Positions 45,233 to 54,846 of a DNA stretch of 64,000 nucleotides are shown here, in pieces. The stretch is from Flavobacterium chilense. Lineage in GTDB: Bacteria; Bacteroidota; Bacteroidia; Flavobacteriales; Flavobacteriaceae. Within the stretch, counting starts at the first letter, position 1; each line of letters begins with the position of its first letter. The notes beneath the pieces were generated by a model. It ran no database searches. It was given only the letters and a program-made list of their open reading frames with translations, and had not been told where the DNA came from. The stretch is from positions 248,001 through 312,000 of the forward strand of contig NZ_LSYT01000005.1 in the NCBI RefSeq assembly GCF_001602525.1, given 5' to 3'. Both the position numbers and the translations under genes were made by a program.

Positions 45233-46222
45233 ATGAAAAAAATAATTCTTATTGGTCTCTTTTCAGCATTGCCAATGGTTGTTTTCAATTCCTGCAATAC
45301 TTCAAATTCACAGACATTGGCAGCAAAAACAACCGAAGATGATTCGTATATCACCATCGATACTTCAAAAATTCCCGATGACGAATTTGGAGCATCTGTA
45401 CGTTACGGAAGAGAATTAATGCTAAAAACAGCTTATTATATTGGTCCAAATGGGATTAACGGAAAATATTTGGGCAATAAAATGAACTGTACCAATTGTC
45501 ATCAGGATGCAGGTACCAAACCTCATGCCTTCAATTTAATGTCATCTCATGATAATTATCCTCAATACCGCGGACGTGAAAATAAAGTGCTTACACTGGC
45601 TGAACGTGTAAACAATTGTATCATGCGCCCGCATTCCGGAAAACCACTTCCGCTTGACGGAAAAGAAATGGTTGCTTTTCTGTCTTATTTTAAATGGATC
45701 AGCAAATTTGTTCCAAAAGACGGAAATTTTAAAGGCGCTAAAAACTTAGAAATAGAATTTCCGGATGTAGCCGCAAGTCCGGTAAGAGGAAAAGCATTAT
45801 TTGTTGAAAATTGTGCCCGCTGTCACGGAAATAATGGCGAAGGAGTTTACAATGCAGATAAATCAGGATACACCTATCCTCCACTTTGGGGAGAATACGG
45901 ATACCAACCCGGCTCAAGCATGCACAGAGTAATCAAACAGGCGCAATGGCTAAAAAGCAATATGCCTTATGACAAAGTAACTCTTGGAAAACCGTACCTT
46001 ACAGACTTGCAGGCACTGGATATTGCCGCTTATGTAAATGACGATGAAATACATACAAGACCAAACCCAAAAACATTAGATTATCCAAACAAAATGGGCA
46101 AACCTATTGATTATGCACATAGCCCGTTTAATGATAATTTTTCTGAAGAACAACACAAATACGGACCATACAAACCTATTATTGCCTACTGGAAAAAAAA
46201 TGGATGGAAAGCCGTTTACTAA
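45233..46222 (+). CDS. TsdA-like dihaem c-type cytochrome lipoprotein
   Basis: 329 aa from the ATG at 45233 (MKKIILIGLFSALPM), chosen because it gives a lipoprotein signal (VFNSC, Cys21); the open frame extends 132 nt further up into the palindromic element. Two haem sites: CTNCH (86-90) and CARCH (194-198). RGRENKVLTLAERVNNCIMR and GSSMHRVIKQAQWLKSNMP resemble thiosulfate dehydrogenase TsdA, in which a Cys is an axial haem ligand; Cys129 and Met244 are the candidate ligands here. The natural electron donor is not known. It is unusual in a glycan locus. Confidence 0.85.
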   Translation: MKKIILIGLFSALPMVVFNSCNTSNSQTLAAKTTEDDSYITIDTSKIPDDEFGASVRYGRELMLKTAYYIGPNGINGKYLGNKMNCTNCHQDAGTKPHAFNLMSSHDNYPQYRGRENKVLTLAERVNNCIMRPHSGKPLPLDGKEMVAFLSYFKWISKFVPKDGNFKGAKNLEIEFPDVAASPVRGKALFVENCARCHGNNGEGVYNADKSGYTYPPLWGEYGYQPGSSMHRVIKQAQWLKSNMPYDKVTLGKPYLTDLQALDIAAYVNDDEIHTRPNPKTLDYPNKMGKPIDYAHSPFNDNFSEEQHKYGPYKPIIAYWKKNGWKAVY

Positions 46223-46265
46223 CTTTACAAAATAAGCATACCTTTTTAACCTGAACATCAAAACA

Positions 46266-49200
46266 ATGAAACTAAACTCACACAACACACCAATTTTAAG
46301 CCGAATATTGATCCTGTGCTTTTTCATTCTCAGTATTCCCTTAGCCGCACAACAAATAAAATATACAGACGGAAACGATAGCTGGAACCCAAATCAACTG
46401 GGGAACCATCGTGTTGCAGTAGCATTTTCCGGAACAGGAAATGTTGCTAAAACTACTATCGAATGGCGCAGAAGAGACGAAAATCCAGAGCTGAAAAAAA
46501 TCATTGTTCAGGATGCTTCAGGTAAAGAAATCCAAAACATAAAAACCACCAACATCAATAGAGAAAACGGAACTGTTTTCTTTGAACCTGTTTCAGGAAA
46601 AGGAACTTATTATGTGTATTATATGCCTTATATTGATGAAGGTACAGCAAATTATCCAAAAGGAATTTATGCAAAACCAGAGTATAAAGCAGATGCACAA
46701 TGGCTATCAAAGATCAACACCAATCTGACTGACAATTGTATTGTAACCGAAATTCAGAGTATAAACGCATTCAATAGTTTTTACCCAATGGAAGTCATTG
46801 CGACTGCTGCCGAAACCAAGGATCTTATTGCCAAAAATAGTGGAAACACTTTCCTGGTTTTCCCGGAAGACAGATTGTATTCAATCCGAATGAAAAATGA
46901 TTTACCACAACGCTGGATTCAAAAAGGAGTTCAAAATACATTTTCAGATACCGCGCAAAAAGGAGAATATTTAGCTTTTCAATTAGGTGTTTATGCTTTG
47001 CAGGATTTAAGCAATGTAAAAGTTACTTTTTCGGATTTAAAAAATAATACCGGAGAAACCATCTCATCAAAAAATATCAGTTGTATAAATACGGATGGAG
47101 TGAAATACGATGGTTCCGTTTTTATGAATACAGTTTCCGTTTCAAAAGGAAAAGTTCAGGCAATGTGGTGCGGAATCGACGTTCCTCAAACTGCAGCAGC
47201 CGGGACTTATACCGGAAAAGCAACAGTAATTGCTGATGGAAAATCTACAGCAATCACACTTCAGATAAAAGTAACAAACGAAGTTACCAAAAACGGAGGA
47301 ATTGACAGCCCGGAAAAAATGACACGTCTTAAATGGCTGAATTCTACTTTAGCACAGGAAAATACCGTTATTGCGCCCTACACTCCATTAGTTGTAAAAG
47401 ATGCTGAAATATCTTTATTGGGCAGAAAACTAGTTTTAGGAGCAAATGGTTTGCCAGCACAAATTCAGACTTTCTTTACTCCTGAAATGACCACTGTAAC
47501 GACAAAAGCCAATGATATTTTGAGTGCCCCTTTTGCTTTTCATTTTGTAGATGCATCAGGAAAAGAAGTTTCACAATGGAAAAACTCAGGGTTAAAATTC
47601 ACTAAAAAAGAGGCCGGAACAGTTTCCTGGGAAAATACTTCTACGTCTAAATCAGTACAGATGGATGTAAATGCATCGATAGAATTTGACGGTTTTTTAC
47701 ATTATACTGTAAAAGTTACCGCACTTGAAGATGCTTCTTTTAATGATATTAATTTTCAAATACCAATGCAGCCAACATCTGCCAAATACATGATGGGATT
47801 AGGTCAAAAAGGAGGCGATCGTCCTGCAACTTTTGACTGGAAATGGGATGTAGCACATAAAAATCAAGACGGGGCATGGATTGGAAATGTAAACTCAGGA
47901 TTGCAATTTTCTTTAAGAGACGAAAAATACAGCCGTCCGTTAAACACCAATTTCTATTTACAAAAACCATTGTTATTACCAACTTCATGGGGTAACGAAA
48001 ACAAAGGTGGAATTACGATTACACCAAACCCAAAATCAGTTTTGGTAAATGCTTACAGCGGCGCCCGCAGCATGAAAAAAGGAGATGTTTTGTATTATAA
48101 CTTTACTTTGTTAATTACACCATTTCATACCATAAACACCGATTTTCAATGGGATACTAAATTCTATCATAAATACAGTCCAATCGATTCTATTGCCAAA
48201 ACTGGTGCAACAGTAATCAATATTCATCATGCAAATGCTATAAATCCATATATCAATTATCCTTTTATCGAATTTAAAAAGATGAAAACATATATTGATG
48301 AAGCACATGAAAAGGGATTAAAAGTGAAGATTTACAATACCGTAAGAGAGGTTTCGAACAAAGCTTACGAAACTTTTGCCTTAAGAAGTCTGGGTCATGA
48401 AATTTATTCTCCAGGAAAAGGCGGCGGATTCTCATGGTTACAGGAACATGTTGGTGACGATTACATCGCAGCATGGTTTGTACCTGAAATTAAAGACGCT
48501 GCAATTGTAAACAGTGGCATGAATCGTTGGCATAACTATTATGTTGAAGGTATGAACTGGTTAACACAAAACGTAGGTATCGACGGTATTTACCTTGACG
48601 ATGTTGCTTTTGACAGAATCACCATGAAACGTATCAAAAGAGTATTGACAAAAGACGGACATCCGGGAATTATCGATTTGCACAGCGCAAATCAATACAA
48701 CAAAAGTGACGGATTTAATAATAGTGCCAATCTGTATATGGAACACTTTCCGTACATCAATAAATTATGGTTCGGAGAATATTTTGATTACGAGAAAAAC
48801 CAACCTGACTTTTTCTTAACTGAAGTAAGCGGAATTCCTTTTGGGTTAATGGGAGAAATGCTTCAGGGTGGCGGAAATCCATGGAGAGGAATGGTTTACG
48901 GAATGACCAACAGATTACCTTGGAGCGATAATGCTGATCCAAGAAATATTTGGAAATTATGGGATACTTTCGGGATTAAAGGTTCTGAAATGATTGGATA
49001 CTGGAGCGAAAACTGTCCGGTAAAAACATCTAACGATAAAGTCTTAGCGACAGTTTACAAAAAGAACGGAACCGCTTTAATTTCAATTGCAAGCTGGGCA
49101 GATACTGATGTAAATGTAAAACTGAACATTGACTGGAAAAAACTGGGAATTAATCCAGCCAAAGCCACTATTACAGCTCCTGAAATTACAAATTTCCAAC

Positions 49201-49274
49201 CGGCAAAAACGTTTACAGCAAAAGACGAACTACCTGTTTCAAAAGGAAAAGGCTGGTTGCTAATTGTTAAGTAA
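46266..49274 (+). CDS. DUF6067-like putative glycoside hydrolase
   Basis: 1002 aa with a signal peptide (cleavage near 28). Residues about 40-340 look like beta-sandwich modules, about 350-620 a further all-beta region, and about 640-930 a TIM-barrel-like domain with INIHHANAINPYINYPF, YIDEAHEKGLKVKIYNTVREVS, VGIDGIYLDDVAFDR (Asp778, Asp779) and LTEVSGIPFGLMGEML. A small C-terminal beta domain closes it. The layout recalls DUF6067 proteins and, more distantly, large retaining glycosidases such as GH101/GH129. LDD is a candidate nucleophile region. Substrate unproven. Confidence 0.72.
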   Translation: MKLNSHNTPILSRILILCFFILSIPLAAQQIKYTDGNDSWNPNQLGNHRVAVAFSGTGNVAKTTIEWRRRDENPELKKIIVQDASGKEIQNIKTTNINRENGTVFFEPVSGKGTYYVYYMPYIDEGTANYPKGIYAKPEYKADAQWLSKINTNLTDNCIVTEIQSINAFNSFYPMEVIATAAETKDLIAKNSGNTFLVFPEDRLYSIRMKNDLPQRWIQKGVQNTFSDTAQKGEYLAFQLGVYALQDLSNVKVTFSDLKNNTGETISSKNISCINTDGVKYDGSVFMNTVSVSKGKVQAMWCGIDVPQTAAAGTYTGKATVIADGKSTAITLQIKVTNEVTKNGGIDSPEKMTRLKWLNSTLAQENTVIAPYTPLVVKDAEISLLGRKLVLGANGLPAQIQTFFTPEMTTVTTKANDILSAPFAFHFVDASGKEVSQWKNSGLKFTKKEAGTVSWENTSTSKSVQMDVNASIEFDGFLHYTVKVTALEDASFNDINFQIPMQPTSAKYMMGLGQKGGDRPATFDWKWDVAHKNQDGAWIGNVNSGLQFSLRDEKYSRPLNTNFYLQKPLLLPTSWGNENKGGITITPNPKSVLVNAYSGARSMKKGDVLYYNFTLLITPFHTINTDFQWDTKFYHKYSPIDSIAKTGATVINIHHANAINPYINYPFIEFKKMKTYIDEAHEKGLKVKIYNTVREVSNKAYETFALRSLGHEIYSPGKGGGFSWLQEHVGDDYIAAWFVPEIKDAAIVNSGMNRWHNYYVEGMNWLTQNVGIDGIYLDDVAFDRITMKRIKRVLTKDGHPGIIDLHSANQYNKSDGFNNSANLYMEHFPYINKLWFGEYFDYEKNQPDFFLTEVSGIPFGLMGEMLQGGGNPWRGMVYGMTNRLPWSDNADPRNIWKLWDTFGIKGSEMIGYWSENCPVKTSNDKVLATVYKKNGTALISIASWADTDVNVKLNIDWKKLGINPAKATITAPEITNFQPAKTFTAKDELPVSKGKGWLLIVK

Positions 49275-49299
49275 TTTTTGAACAACAGTAATTACCGCG

Positions 49300-49333
49300 T
49301 TCTGTTTGTCATTCCTCGAAATGACAAACAGAA
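49300..49333. terminator. 14-bp hairpin between DUF6067 and DUF5107 genes
   Basis: TTCTGTTTGTCATT (49300-49313) pairs with AATGACAAACAGAA (49320-49333), loop 6 nt. There is no long U tract, so it may slow or process the transcript or be a repeat. Confidence 0.5.
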
Positions 49334-49376
49334 TGCTAAAACAACCTGATCATCTAACTAATCATAACCACATAAT

Positions 49377-52300
49377 ATGAAATTTAGACCAATATTATCT
49401 ATTTTGCTCTTTGGAAGCCTGTTTGCCAATGCACAAAATAAAACCACTATAAAAGAATACAAAAAAGTATTTACTACTTATCCGTTTTCAGATCCGGATC
49501 CGATCCCAAAGCCGGATACCAAAATCTATCCTTATTATCGTTTTGACGGTTTTACCAATAAATCTGTTCAAAAAGAATGGAAAGTAATTGAACTTGAAAA
49601 CGACTATATCAAATTAATGATCCTGCCGGAAATAGGTGGAAAAGTTTGGTCGGCAGTAGAAAAATCAACAGGAAAGGATTTTATTTACAACAATCATGTC
49701 ATTAAATTCAGAGATATTGCCATGCGTGGTCCGTGGACAAGCGGCGGTGTCGAAGGCAATTATGGCATCATTGGACATACACCAAATTGTGCCACTCCGG
49801 TCGATTATACCATCATTAACAGAGAAGACGGAAGCATAAGCTGTGTAATTGGGGTTTTGGATTTACTAACGCGTACTTCATGGAAACTCGACATCAATTT
49901 ACCAAAAGACAAAGCTTATTTTACAACCAGTTCATTTTGGTTCAATTCAACCGAAGCAGAACAGCCTTATTACACCTGGATGAATACCGGGCTTAAAGCA
50001 GGTCAGGATTTGCAATTTATTTATCCTGGACAAAGTTATATTGGTCACAATGGCGAACACAATTCATGGCCAATTGACAAAGAAAACGGTAAAGATTTGT
50101 CTTATTATAAAAACAATAATTTTGGCGGTTATAAATCCTATCATGTGTTTGGCAAATACAATGATTTCTTTGGCGGATATTATCATAACGAGGATTTCGG
50201 AATGGGAAGATATGGCAACTATGATGATAAGCCCGGCAAAAAAATATGGATTTGGGGACTCTCTCAACAAGGTATGATTTGGGAAAAACTACTAACCGAT
50301 ACTGATGGTCAGTATGTAGAAGTTCAAAGTGGCAGACTATTCAATCAGGCGAGCGAAGGCAGTAATTTAACCCCGTTTAAACAACGCTCTTTTGCACCTT
50401 ATCAAACAGATTCGTGGACAGAATACTGGTTTCCTGTAAAACAAACTAAAGGTTTTGTAAAAGCCAATAATTATGGGGCCGTAAATGTAAAAAACGAAAA
50501 CGGCTGGCTGAAAATCTATTTTTCCCCACTTCAAAAATTAAATGAAAAACTGGAAGTTTTTAATGACGGAAAGAAAGTATATTCTAAAGATATTTCAGTT
50601 AATACCTTACAAGTATTCAAGGATTCTGTTCAGGTTGCAGTTGACGAGCACAAATTGAAACTGACACTTGGCGAAAATAAACTGGTTTGGAATTCAGCTC
50701 CGGAAGATGGAAACCTAAACAGACCTTTAGAAGTTCCTAAAGATTTCGATAATAACTCTGTTTATGGCTTATACCTTCAGGGGAAAAATTATATCAGTTT
50801 TAAAGATTATGTAAAAGCTGAAGAAAAACTAAGTGCCTGTTTGCAAAAAGATCCAAACTACGCACCTGCCCTTTCTGATATGGCAGTATTACAAATTCGT
50901 AAATTTCAATATAACGAAGCCATTGCGACAGCCGCCAAAGCCTTATCTATAAACACTTATGATCCTGCTGCCAATTATTATTACGGTGTTGCCAATTTAC
51001 ACGCAGGAAATACAACCGATGCCAAAGATGGTTTTGATATTGCAGCTGCAAGTACAGAATTTCGCAGTCCTGCTTATACTGCTTTAAGCAAAATTTATTT
51101 TACCGAAAATAATCAGGCAAAAGCTATTGAATATGCTGAAAAAAGCCTGCTCAATAATCAGTACAATTTAGAAGGATTGCAGTTACTGGCCGTTATTTAT
51201 CGTTTACAAAACAATACTGCCAAAGCAACCGAAATGCTAAATACCATCAACAAAGTCGATCCCTTAAATCATTTTGTTGGTTTTGAAAAATTCCTTTTCG
51301 AAAATTCAGATACCTCAAAAGGACGTTTTACTGCTTCTATTCGAAACGAAATGCCGGAGCAAAGCTATCTTGAATTAGCAATCTGGTATGCACAATTAGA
51401 ACGTAAAGACGAAGCTTTGAAAGTTTTGTCTCTTGCTGTTCCGAATGCTGAAATTATGTATTGGAAAGCCTTTTTAGAAAACACAAAAGTTGATTTGCGT
51501 CAGATTCAGCCTCAAATTAGCTTTCCATTCCGCTCAGAAACAGCCGGGATTCTAAAAAAACTAATCCAAACCAACGATCAATGGCAATTAAAATATCATT
51601 TAGCCTTAATCGAATGGAATCATGAAAATATTTCTGATGCTAAAGAATTGTTTTTGCAATGCGGAAACATACCTACAGATCCTGCTTTTTATGCCGCAAA
51701 AGCAGCTTTGATGAAAGACGATTCGCAATTGGTAATCTCAAGTCTTCAACAAGCAATCAGGCTTGATAATCAAGGATGGAGATATCATAAATTACTGGCA
51801 GAACACTATATCATCCAAAAACAAAATGACAAAGCTTTGGCCATTGCTGAACCTTTTTACAAAAAACATTCAGAAAATTATTTGATGGGAATGTTATATG
51901 CCAAAACATTATTACTCAACAAAAAATATGCTGCTGCCGATGCTTTTTTAACCAAATTAGAAATCCTTCCTTTTGAAGGAGCGACTGCAGGCAGACAATT
52001 GTATCATGAAGCCAAACTGATGCAGGCATTATCAGAAATGAAAAACAAGCAATACAAAAAAGCATTAAAATTTATTGCCGAAGCTAAATTATGGCCACAA
52101 AACCTGGGTGTAGGAAAACCATACGACGAAAACATTGACGAAAGGCTGGAAAACTGGTTAGACTATCAATGTTACACCAATTTGGGCGACGATAAAACCG
52201 CTGTAAAATTATTACAAAAAATTATTACTTTTACTCCAAAAGTCGACAACACCGTGATGAACTTTTTACCGGCAAATCAATTGGTTTCAGCCTGGGCCAT

Positions 52301-52472
52301 CGAAAAAACATCATCAGCACAAAAAGCAGAAGAATGGTTGAGCAATCAGGCAAAATTATATCCAGATAATAAAATTATTCAATGGAGTTTAGCCGTTTAC
52401 ACTAAAAAGCAATCGGATTTACTAACCGAAGATGAAAAAGATGGTGAAGTCAGAATAATAGAAAAACTTTAA
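49377..52472 (+). CDS. DUF5107 and TPR-repeat protein
   Basis: 1031 aa with signal peptide (1-19, LFANAQ). The N-terminal domain (about 25-370) matches DUF5107: YPYYRFDGFTNKSVQKEWKVIELENDYIKLMILPEIGGKVWSAVEKSTGKDFIY, FRDIAMRGPWTSGGVEGNYGIIGHTP. It has the look of galactose mutarotase-like beta-sandwiches. From about 460 to 1000 there are at least eight TPR-like helical pairs (ALSDMAVLQIRKFQYNEAIATAAKALS, AIEYAEKSLLNNQYNLEGLQLLAVIYRLQNN). Periplasmic. The first domain may bind or act on a sugar; the TPRs may hold partner enzymes. Confidence 0.83.
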   Translation: MKFRPILSILLFGSLFANAQNKTTIKEYKKVFTTYPFSDPDPIPKPDTKIYPYYRFDGFTNKSVQKEWKVIELENDYIKLMILPEIGGKVWSAVEKSTGKDFIYNNHVIKFRDIAMRGPWTSGGVEGNYGIIGHTPNCATPVDYTIINREDGSISCVIGVLDLLTRTSWKLDINLPKDKAYFTTSSFWFNSTEAEQPYYTWMNTGLKAGQDLQFIYPGQSYIGHNGEHNSWPIDKENGKDLSYYKNNNFGGYKSYHVFGKYNDFFGGYYHNEDFGMGRYGNYDDKPGKKIWIWGLSQQGMIWEKLLTDTDGQYVEVQSGRLFNQASEGSNLTPFKQRSFAPYQTDSWTEYWFPVKQTKGFVKANNYGAVNVKNENGWLKIYFSPLQKLNEKLEVFNDGKKVYSKDISVNTLQVFKDSVQVAVDEHKLKLTLGENKLVWNSAPEDGNLNRPLEVPKDFDNNSVYGLYLQGKNYISFKDYVKAEEKLSACLQKDPNYAPALSDMAVLQIRKFQYNEAIATAAKALSINTYDPAANYYYGVANLHAGNTTDAKDGFDIAAASTEFRSPAYTALSKIYFTENNQAKAIEYAEKSLLNNQYNLEGLQLLAVIYRLQNNTAKATEMLNTINKVDPLNHFVGFEKFLFENSDTSKGRFTASIRNEMPEQSYLELAIWYAQLERKDEALKVLSLAVPNAEIMYWKAFLENTKVDLRQIQPQISFPFRSETAGILKKLIQTNDQWQLKYHLALIEWNHENISDAKELFLQCGNIPTDPAFYAAKAALMKDDSQLVISSLQQAIRLDNQGWRYHKLLAEHYIIQKQNDKALAIAEPFYKKHSENYLMGMLYAKTLLLNKKYAAADAFLTKLEILPFEGATAGRQLYHEAKLMQALSEMKNKQYKKALKFIAEAKLWPQNLGVGKPYDENIDERLENWLDYQCYTNLGDDKTAVKLLQKIITFTPKVDNTVMNFLPANQLVSAWAIEKTSSAQKAEEWLSNQAKLYPDNKIIQWSLAVYTKKQSDLLTEDEKDGEVRIIEKL

Positions 52473-52490
52473 ATTTTATAACAAACAACC

Positions 52491-54671
52491 ATGAACAGAC
52501 TATTTTTAAAATATGCCGTTTTTAGTCTTATCCTTTCAGCAGGTTCAAAAGTACAGGCTCAAAATGCAGATCAGAATAAAGATCCATTATCAGTTTACAG
52601 AGTTACCGCATTAAAAGTAAACGATTTGGTTCATACCAAATTAGAGGTTTCTTTTGATTATGGTAAGAAATATTTATACGGAAAAGAATGGCTAACCTTA
52701 AAGCCACACTTTTACGAAACAGATTCACTTACCTTAGATGCCAAAGGGATGGACTTTAAAGAAATCGCGATCATTGATGGTAAAAAAAGTATTCCGTTAA
52801 AGTATACCTATGACAACGAACAGCTTTTTATTACATTAAACCGAAAGTATAAAAGCACTGAAAAATATACACTTTTCATTAATTATACCGCAAAACCTGA
52901 TGAGTTAAAAGTTAAAGGAAGTAATGCCATTACCAATGCAAAAGGATTGTATTTTATAAATCCTGATGGTAAAGCAAACAAACCTGTTCAAATCTGGACT
53001 CAGGGTGAAACAGAAGCATCTTCTTGCTGGTTTCCAACGATAGACAAACCAAATCAAAAAACCACATCTGAAATTGCGATGACGGTTGAATCTAAGTATA
53101 CTACTTTATCGAATGGTAAATTAACATCGCAAAAAGCCAACAATAACGGAACCAGAACTGATGTCTGGAAAATGGATCAGCCTAATGCACCCTATTTGTT
53201 TATGATGGCTGTTGGAGATTTTAAAATTTACAAAGACTCCTACAATGGAAAAGAAGTAAGCTATTATCTGGAACCAAAATTTGCACCTTACGCCAAACAG
53301 ATTTTTGGAAAAACTCCGGATATGATGAATTTTTACAGTAAAATGCTGGGAGTAGAATATCCATGGGTTAAATATTCTCAAATTGTTGCCCGTGATTATG
53401 TGTCTGGCGCAATGGAAAACACATCTGCTACTTTACATGGCGAATATGTACAAAAAACAGAAAGAGAATTGCTGGATGATAATCAGGAAAGTACCATAGC
53501 ACATGAACTTTTTCACCAATGGTTTGGAGATTATGTTACGGCTGAATCCTGGTCAAACCTAACCATGAACGAATCTTTTGCCACTTTTGGAGAAGTACTT
53601 TGGCATGGACACGATGCCGGACAAGATGCAGAAGACAGATCACGTTACGAAAAATTACAAAACTATTTACGTTCTTCTAAAAACGGAGACAGTCCAGTTT
53701 TAGCTCGTTTTTATTACAACGACAAAGAAGATTTGTTTGACAATATAAGTTACTCAAAAGGTTCAATCATCTTGTATGCAGCAAAAAATCAAATGGGAGA
53801 TGCAGCATTCTTTAAATCCTTAAACTTATATCTAACCGCAAATGCATACAAATCCGGAGAAACACACCAATTGCGTCTCGCAATGGAAGAAATTACCGGA
53901 AAAGACTGGAGCCCGTATTTTAACCAATGGTATTATCAGGGAGGAAATCCAATATTGAATGTTGAATACGGATATGCTAACGGAAAAGCGACAATTGCAG
54001 TAAAACAAGTTCAGGAAAGCAAAGTTCAGACTTTCAGCCTTCCGTTAAAGGTTGATTTTTATGTAAACGGAACTAAAATCAGAAAAGATATTCTTATTGA
54101 TAAAAGAGAACAAAATTTCAGTTTTGATGTACCTGCACAGCCTACTTTCGTAGATCTGGATCCTGATAAAATTTTAGTAGGTCAGGTTCTGGATAACAAA
54201 AAAGTATCAGATTATTTATTTCAATATAAAAATGCTCCATCTTACTACAACAGAATTGAAGCGATAAAATTTGCAATAAAAGATAAAAGCCATGAAGCAC
54301 AATTGATTTTACTGGCAGGTCTTGAAGATCAGCAAGAAGATTTAAGAACACTTAGTATAAAAGGATTAGATTTAAGTGATAATCAAATCAAAGATCCGGC
54401 TTTAAAAAGTCTGCTTAACATTGCGAAAAATGATAAAAAAACGATCGCAAGAGCTGCTGCGATTATAAAATTAGCTGCAACAGGCGATGCTTCTTATAAA
54501 GCGTTAATGATCGAGAGCACTAAAAATCAATCGTACAATGTAATTGCTGCCGGAATATGCGGATTATCTAAATTCTCAACGGATGAAGCAGATAAAACCT
54601 TAGCAGCACTAGATGAGGATACTAAAAATCACGTAACACCACTTATTAAAAGGTTTAACAACCAAAAATAA
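52491..54671 (+). CDS. M1 family zinc metallopeptidase
   Basis: 726 aa with signal peptide (1-23). Gluzincin motifs: GAMENTSAT (substrate binding), HELFHQWFGD with His338, Glu339 and His342, and the third zinc ligand Glu361 in MNESFATFGE. The N-terminal beta domain (about 30-235) and C-terminal region with ARM-like repeats (about 570-726) fit the aminopeptidase N family. An exported aminopeptidase; here likely to trim peptides of an imported glycopeptide. It lies 18 nt after the DUF5107 gene, so co-transcribed. Confidence 0.93.
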   Translation: MNRLFLKYAVFSLILSAGSKVQAQNADQNKDPLSVYRVTALKVNDLVHTKLEVSFDYGKKYLYGKEWLTLKPHFYETDSLTLDAKGMDFKEIAIIDGKKSIPLKYTYDNEQLFITLNRKYKSTEKYTLFINYTAKPDELKVKGSNAITNAKGLYFINPDGKANKPVQIWTQGETEASSCWFPTIDKPNQKTTSEIAMTVESKYTTLSNGKLTSQKANNNGTRTDVWKMDQPNAPYLFMMAVGDFKIYKDSYNGKEVSYYLEPKFAPYAKQIFGKTPDMMNFYSKMLGVEYPWVKYSQIVARDYVSGAMENTSATLHGEYVQKTERELLDDNQESTIAHELFHQWFGDYVTAESWSNLTMNESFATFGEVLWHGHDAGQDAEDRSRYEKLQNYLRSSKNGDSPVLARFYYNDKEDLFDNISYSKGSIILYAAKNQMGDAAFFKSLNLYLTANAYKSGETHQLRLAMEEITGKDWSPYFNQWYYQGGNPILNVEYGYANGKATIAVKQVQESKVQTFSLPLKVDFYVNGTKIRKDILIDKREQNFSFDVPAQPTFVDLDPDKILVGQVLDNKKVSDYLFQYKNAPSYYNRIEAIKFAIKDKSHEAQLILLAGLEDQQEDLRTLSIKGLDLSDNQIKDPALKSLLNIAKNDKKTIARAAAIIKLAATGDASYKALMIESTKNQSYNVIAAGICGLSKFSTDEADKTLAALDEDTKNHVTPLIKRFNNQK

Positions 54672-54689
54672 GCTACCATATCATACTTT

Positions 54690-54790
54690 CGATAGCCTGA
54701 AAGTATTAAAAGAACATTATTTTAAATTAGTAATTTTTTTTAAATATTGTTTGTTTTTGAGGCCTCTCTAATTGGATAAATTAGAGAGGT
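54690..54790 (+). terminator. Two hairpins between the M1 and GH109 genes
   Basis: TACTTTC-N8-GAAAGTA near 54690-54711, then CCTCTCTAATT (54763-54773) pairing with AATTAGAGAGG (54779-54789). The second is a stable 11-bp stem with loop 5. They may end part of the upstream transcript; GH109 could have its own promoter in the 175-nt gap, but I see no convincing one. Confidence 0.45.
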
Positions 54791-54846
54791 AATTCAAAAG
54801 ACAAATCGTTTGTATTTAGATGATTATTAAAATCAAAAATTAATTT

